Below, one piece after another: positions 5,385 through 6,511 of a stretch of 6,511 nt of DNA (position 1 is the first letter of the stretch; each line of letters starts with the position of its first letter). Source of the stretch: Lachnospiraceae bacterium (lineage in GTDB: Bacteria; Bacillota; Clostridia; Lachnospirales; Lachnospiraceae); the NCBI GenBank assembly GCA_017477805.1, contig JAFUUM010000263.1:1-6511 (forward strand), given 5' to 3'. The translations under genes and the position numbers were made by a program. The notes beneath the pieces are model-generated. The model saw nothing but the letters and a program-made list of their open reading frames with translations. It was not told where the DNA came from and did no database searches.

Positions 5385-6511
5385 TCAGTTTTTCCCTGTC
5401 TTTTCGCCTGTTTCTTCCGTCAGATCAAACCGGTAGATCCGAGCTTCATAGGGCCGGAACCAACCATGCTTTGTTGCTGCCGCATCCACCTTCTGCTGTG
5501 TCTTTTCCAATAAATTATCCGCCTTTTTCTCCTCTTTCGGATAATTGCAGAGCACCAGCCTTCCTTTCTTTCCTGCGAAAGGTTTCGGCATGGGTACCCG
5601 GACGGGGAAGCCGGCAAAGGAGCAGATAACCAGATAGGCCGTATCTTCCAGACGCCGCTCATACAGGTACAGATTGGGATCCTTGGGGAAATACTCCCGG
5701 TACGTGCCGTAGAGCAGGGTCTTTGAGTGCTTTCGAAGTTCCAGACACCTGCGGTAGAAGTTCAGGATACTGTATTCTCCCTCCTCTTCCTGGGCTGCCA
5801 CATTGATCTTTTTGTAATTGGGATTCACGTAAAACCAGGGTTTTCCCGTGGTAAATCCCGCATTCTCGCTGTCATCCCACTGCATGGGCGTTCTTGCTGA
5901 ATCCCGGCTGGAGATGTGGATCCGGTGCAGGCGTTTTTCCACCGGGTCGTTTTTATGGTACTTGTAGTAATTGTTTTTGGAGAGCACATCCACGTAATGC
6001 TCGATGCTGGGCAGGTGGATGTTGGTCATGCCGATCTCCTGTCCCTGATAGATAAAGGGAGTTCCCTGCTGGAACAGATAACTCACCGCCAGCATGGTAC
6101 CGCTCTCCCTGTGGAAGAGTTCGTTGCCGTATCTGCTGATCACACGGGGATGGTCATGGTTTTCCAGATACAGGGAATTCCATGCCTTTCCCTGCAGGGC
6201 ATACTGCCACTTGCTGAAGGCCTTTTTTAATTTCACCAATGAAAACGGCCGGTGAATGAACTCCGTGAACACGCAGTCCGCCATCATGTGATCAAAGGAA
6301 AACATCATATCAAGGGACTTTGTAGGACCCATGAGATAGTTTTTTGCGGAATCCACCGTGGTCATGGGGCCTTCCCCAATCTGGAAGCAATCATACTCCT
6401 GACAGACTTTCCGGAATTCTCCAAGGTATTCATGGATGTGGGGGCCGTCCTTATAATGACGCATGGCTCCAAGCACCGGCACAAAGGGAACGCCGTTGGG
6501 AAGTCCCTCCC
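5385..6511 (-). CDS. GH13 alpha-glucosidase, oligo-1,6-glucosidase type (N-terminus off the right edge)
   Basis: The visible 374 residues are the C-terminal two thirds of a cytosolic GH13 (subfamily 31-like) enzyme that hydrolyses alpha-glucosidic bonds, usually in isomaltose, short isomalto-oligosaccharides or related disaccharides. The general acid is the Glu of QIGEGPM (codon 6372-6374). The transition-state Asp is in ENHDHPR (codon 6153-6155). The family's ARTPMQWD segment and the beta-sandwich C-terminal domain follow. The nucleophile Asp lies upstream, outside the window, with roughly 180-190 residues missing compared with the usual 550-560. The frame is open through 6511 (…EGLPNGVPF), so the in-frame GTG at 6482 is not the start. 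No intrinsic terminator is seen after its TGA, only a run of A, so transcripts may continue into the next operon. No sequence feature marks it as a sulfoquinovosidase; those belong to GH31 and GH188. A link to the operon is uncertain. Confidence 0.9.
   Translation of the reverse strand, partial: EGLPNGVPFVPVLGAMRHYKDGPHIHEYLGEFRKVCQEYDCFQIGEGPMTTVDSAKNYLMGPTKSLDMMFSFDHMMADCVFTEFIHRPFSLVKLKKAFSKWQYALQGKAWNSLYLENHDHPRVISRYGNELFHRESGTMLAVSYLFQQGTPFIYQGQEIGMTNIHLPSIEHYVDVLSKNNYYKYHKNDPVEKRLHRIHISSRDSARTPMQWDDSENAGFTTGKPWFYVNPNYKKINVAAQEEEGEYSILNFYRRCLELRKHSKTLLYGTYREYFPKDPNLYLYERRLEDTAYLVICSFAGFPVRVPMPKPFAGKKGRLVLCNYPKEEKKADNLLEKTQQKVDAAATKHGWFRPYEARIYRFDLTEETGEKTGKN

Noticed and set aside
6480..6482. 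GTG as the start of the alpha-glucosidase
   Set aside because: The frame stays open to the window edge with family-like residues, and the catalytic nucleophile region must lie further upstream.

Overview
All recognisable genes in this window are read from the minus strand, so gene order runs from right to left. The protein families, the strong AAGGAGG-type ribosome binding sites and the lipoprotein signal of the binding protein suggest a Gram-positive Bacillota, most likely a gut Clostridia/Lachnospiraceae member of moderate GC. This assignment is from style, not from a marker gene.

Layout from right to left: (1) the C-terminal two thirds of a GH13 alpha-glucosidase (oligo-1,6-glucosidase type), cut by the right edge; (2) a 93-bp AT-rich regulatory gap with a good sigma-A-type promoter, an operator-like inverted repeat at the predicted start site, and a long-range inverted repeat that covers the next gene's Shine-Dalgarno; (3) a tightly packed four-gene operon: small transaldolase, 3-hydroxyisobutyrate-dehydrogenase-family reductase, L-fucose/L-arabinose-isomerase-family enzyme, and ROK-family regulator (gaps of 18 nt and 3 nt, then a 4-nt ATGA overlap); (4) a 198-bp gap with several inverted repeats and no gene; (5) the N-terminal 336 residues of an ABC-transporter solute-binding lipoprotein, cut by the left edge.

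The best reading of the operon is the transaldolase branch of sulfoglycolysis (sulfo-TAL). An isomerase would convert sulfoquinovose to 6-deoxy-6-sulfofructose. A transaldolase would move the dihydroxyacetone unit to glyceraldehyde-3-phosphate, giving fructose-6-phosphate and 3-sulfolactaldehyde. A YihU-like reductase would reduce sulfolactaldehyde to 2,3-dihydroxypropane-1-sulfonate (DHPS), regenerating NAD+. The binding protein could feed an importer and the ROK protein could sense a pathway sugar. The family combination is established for fermentative gut Firmicutes. Here the assignment also rests on residue changes in the anion-binding sites of the transaldolase and the reductase. No sulfoquinovosidase (GH31/GH188) or DHPS exporter is visible, so the pathway is incomplete within this window and the substrate remains an inference.
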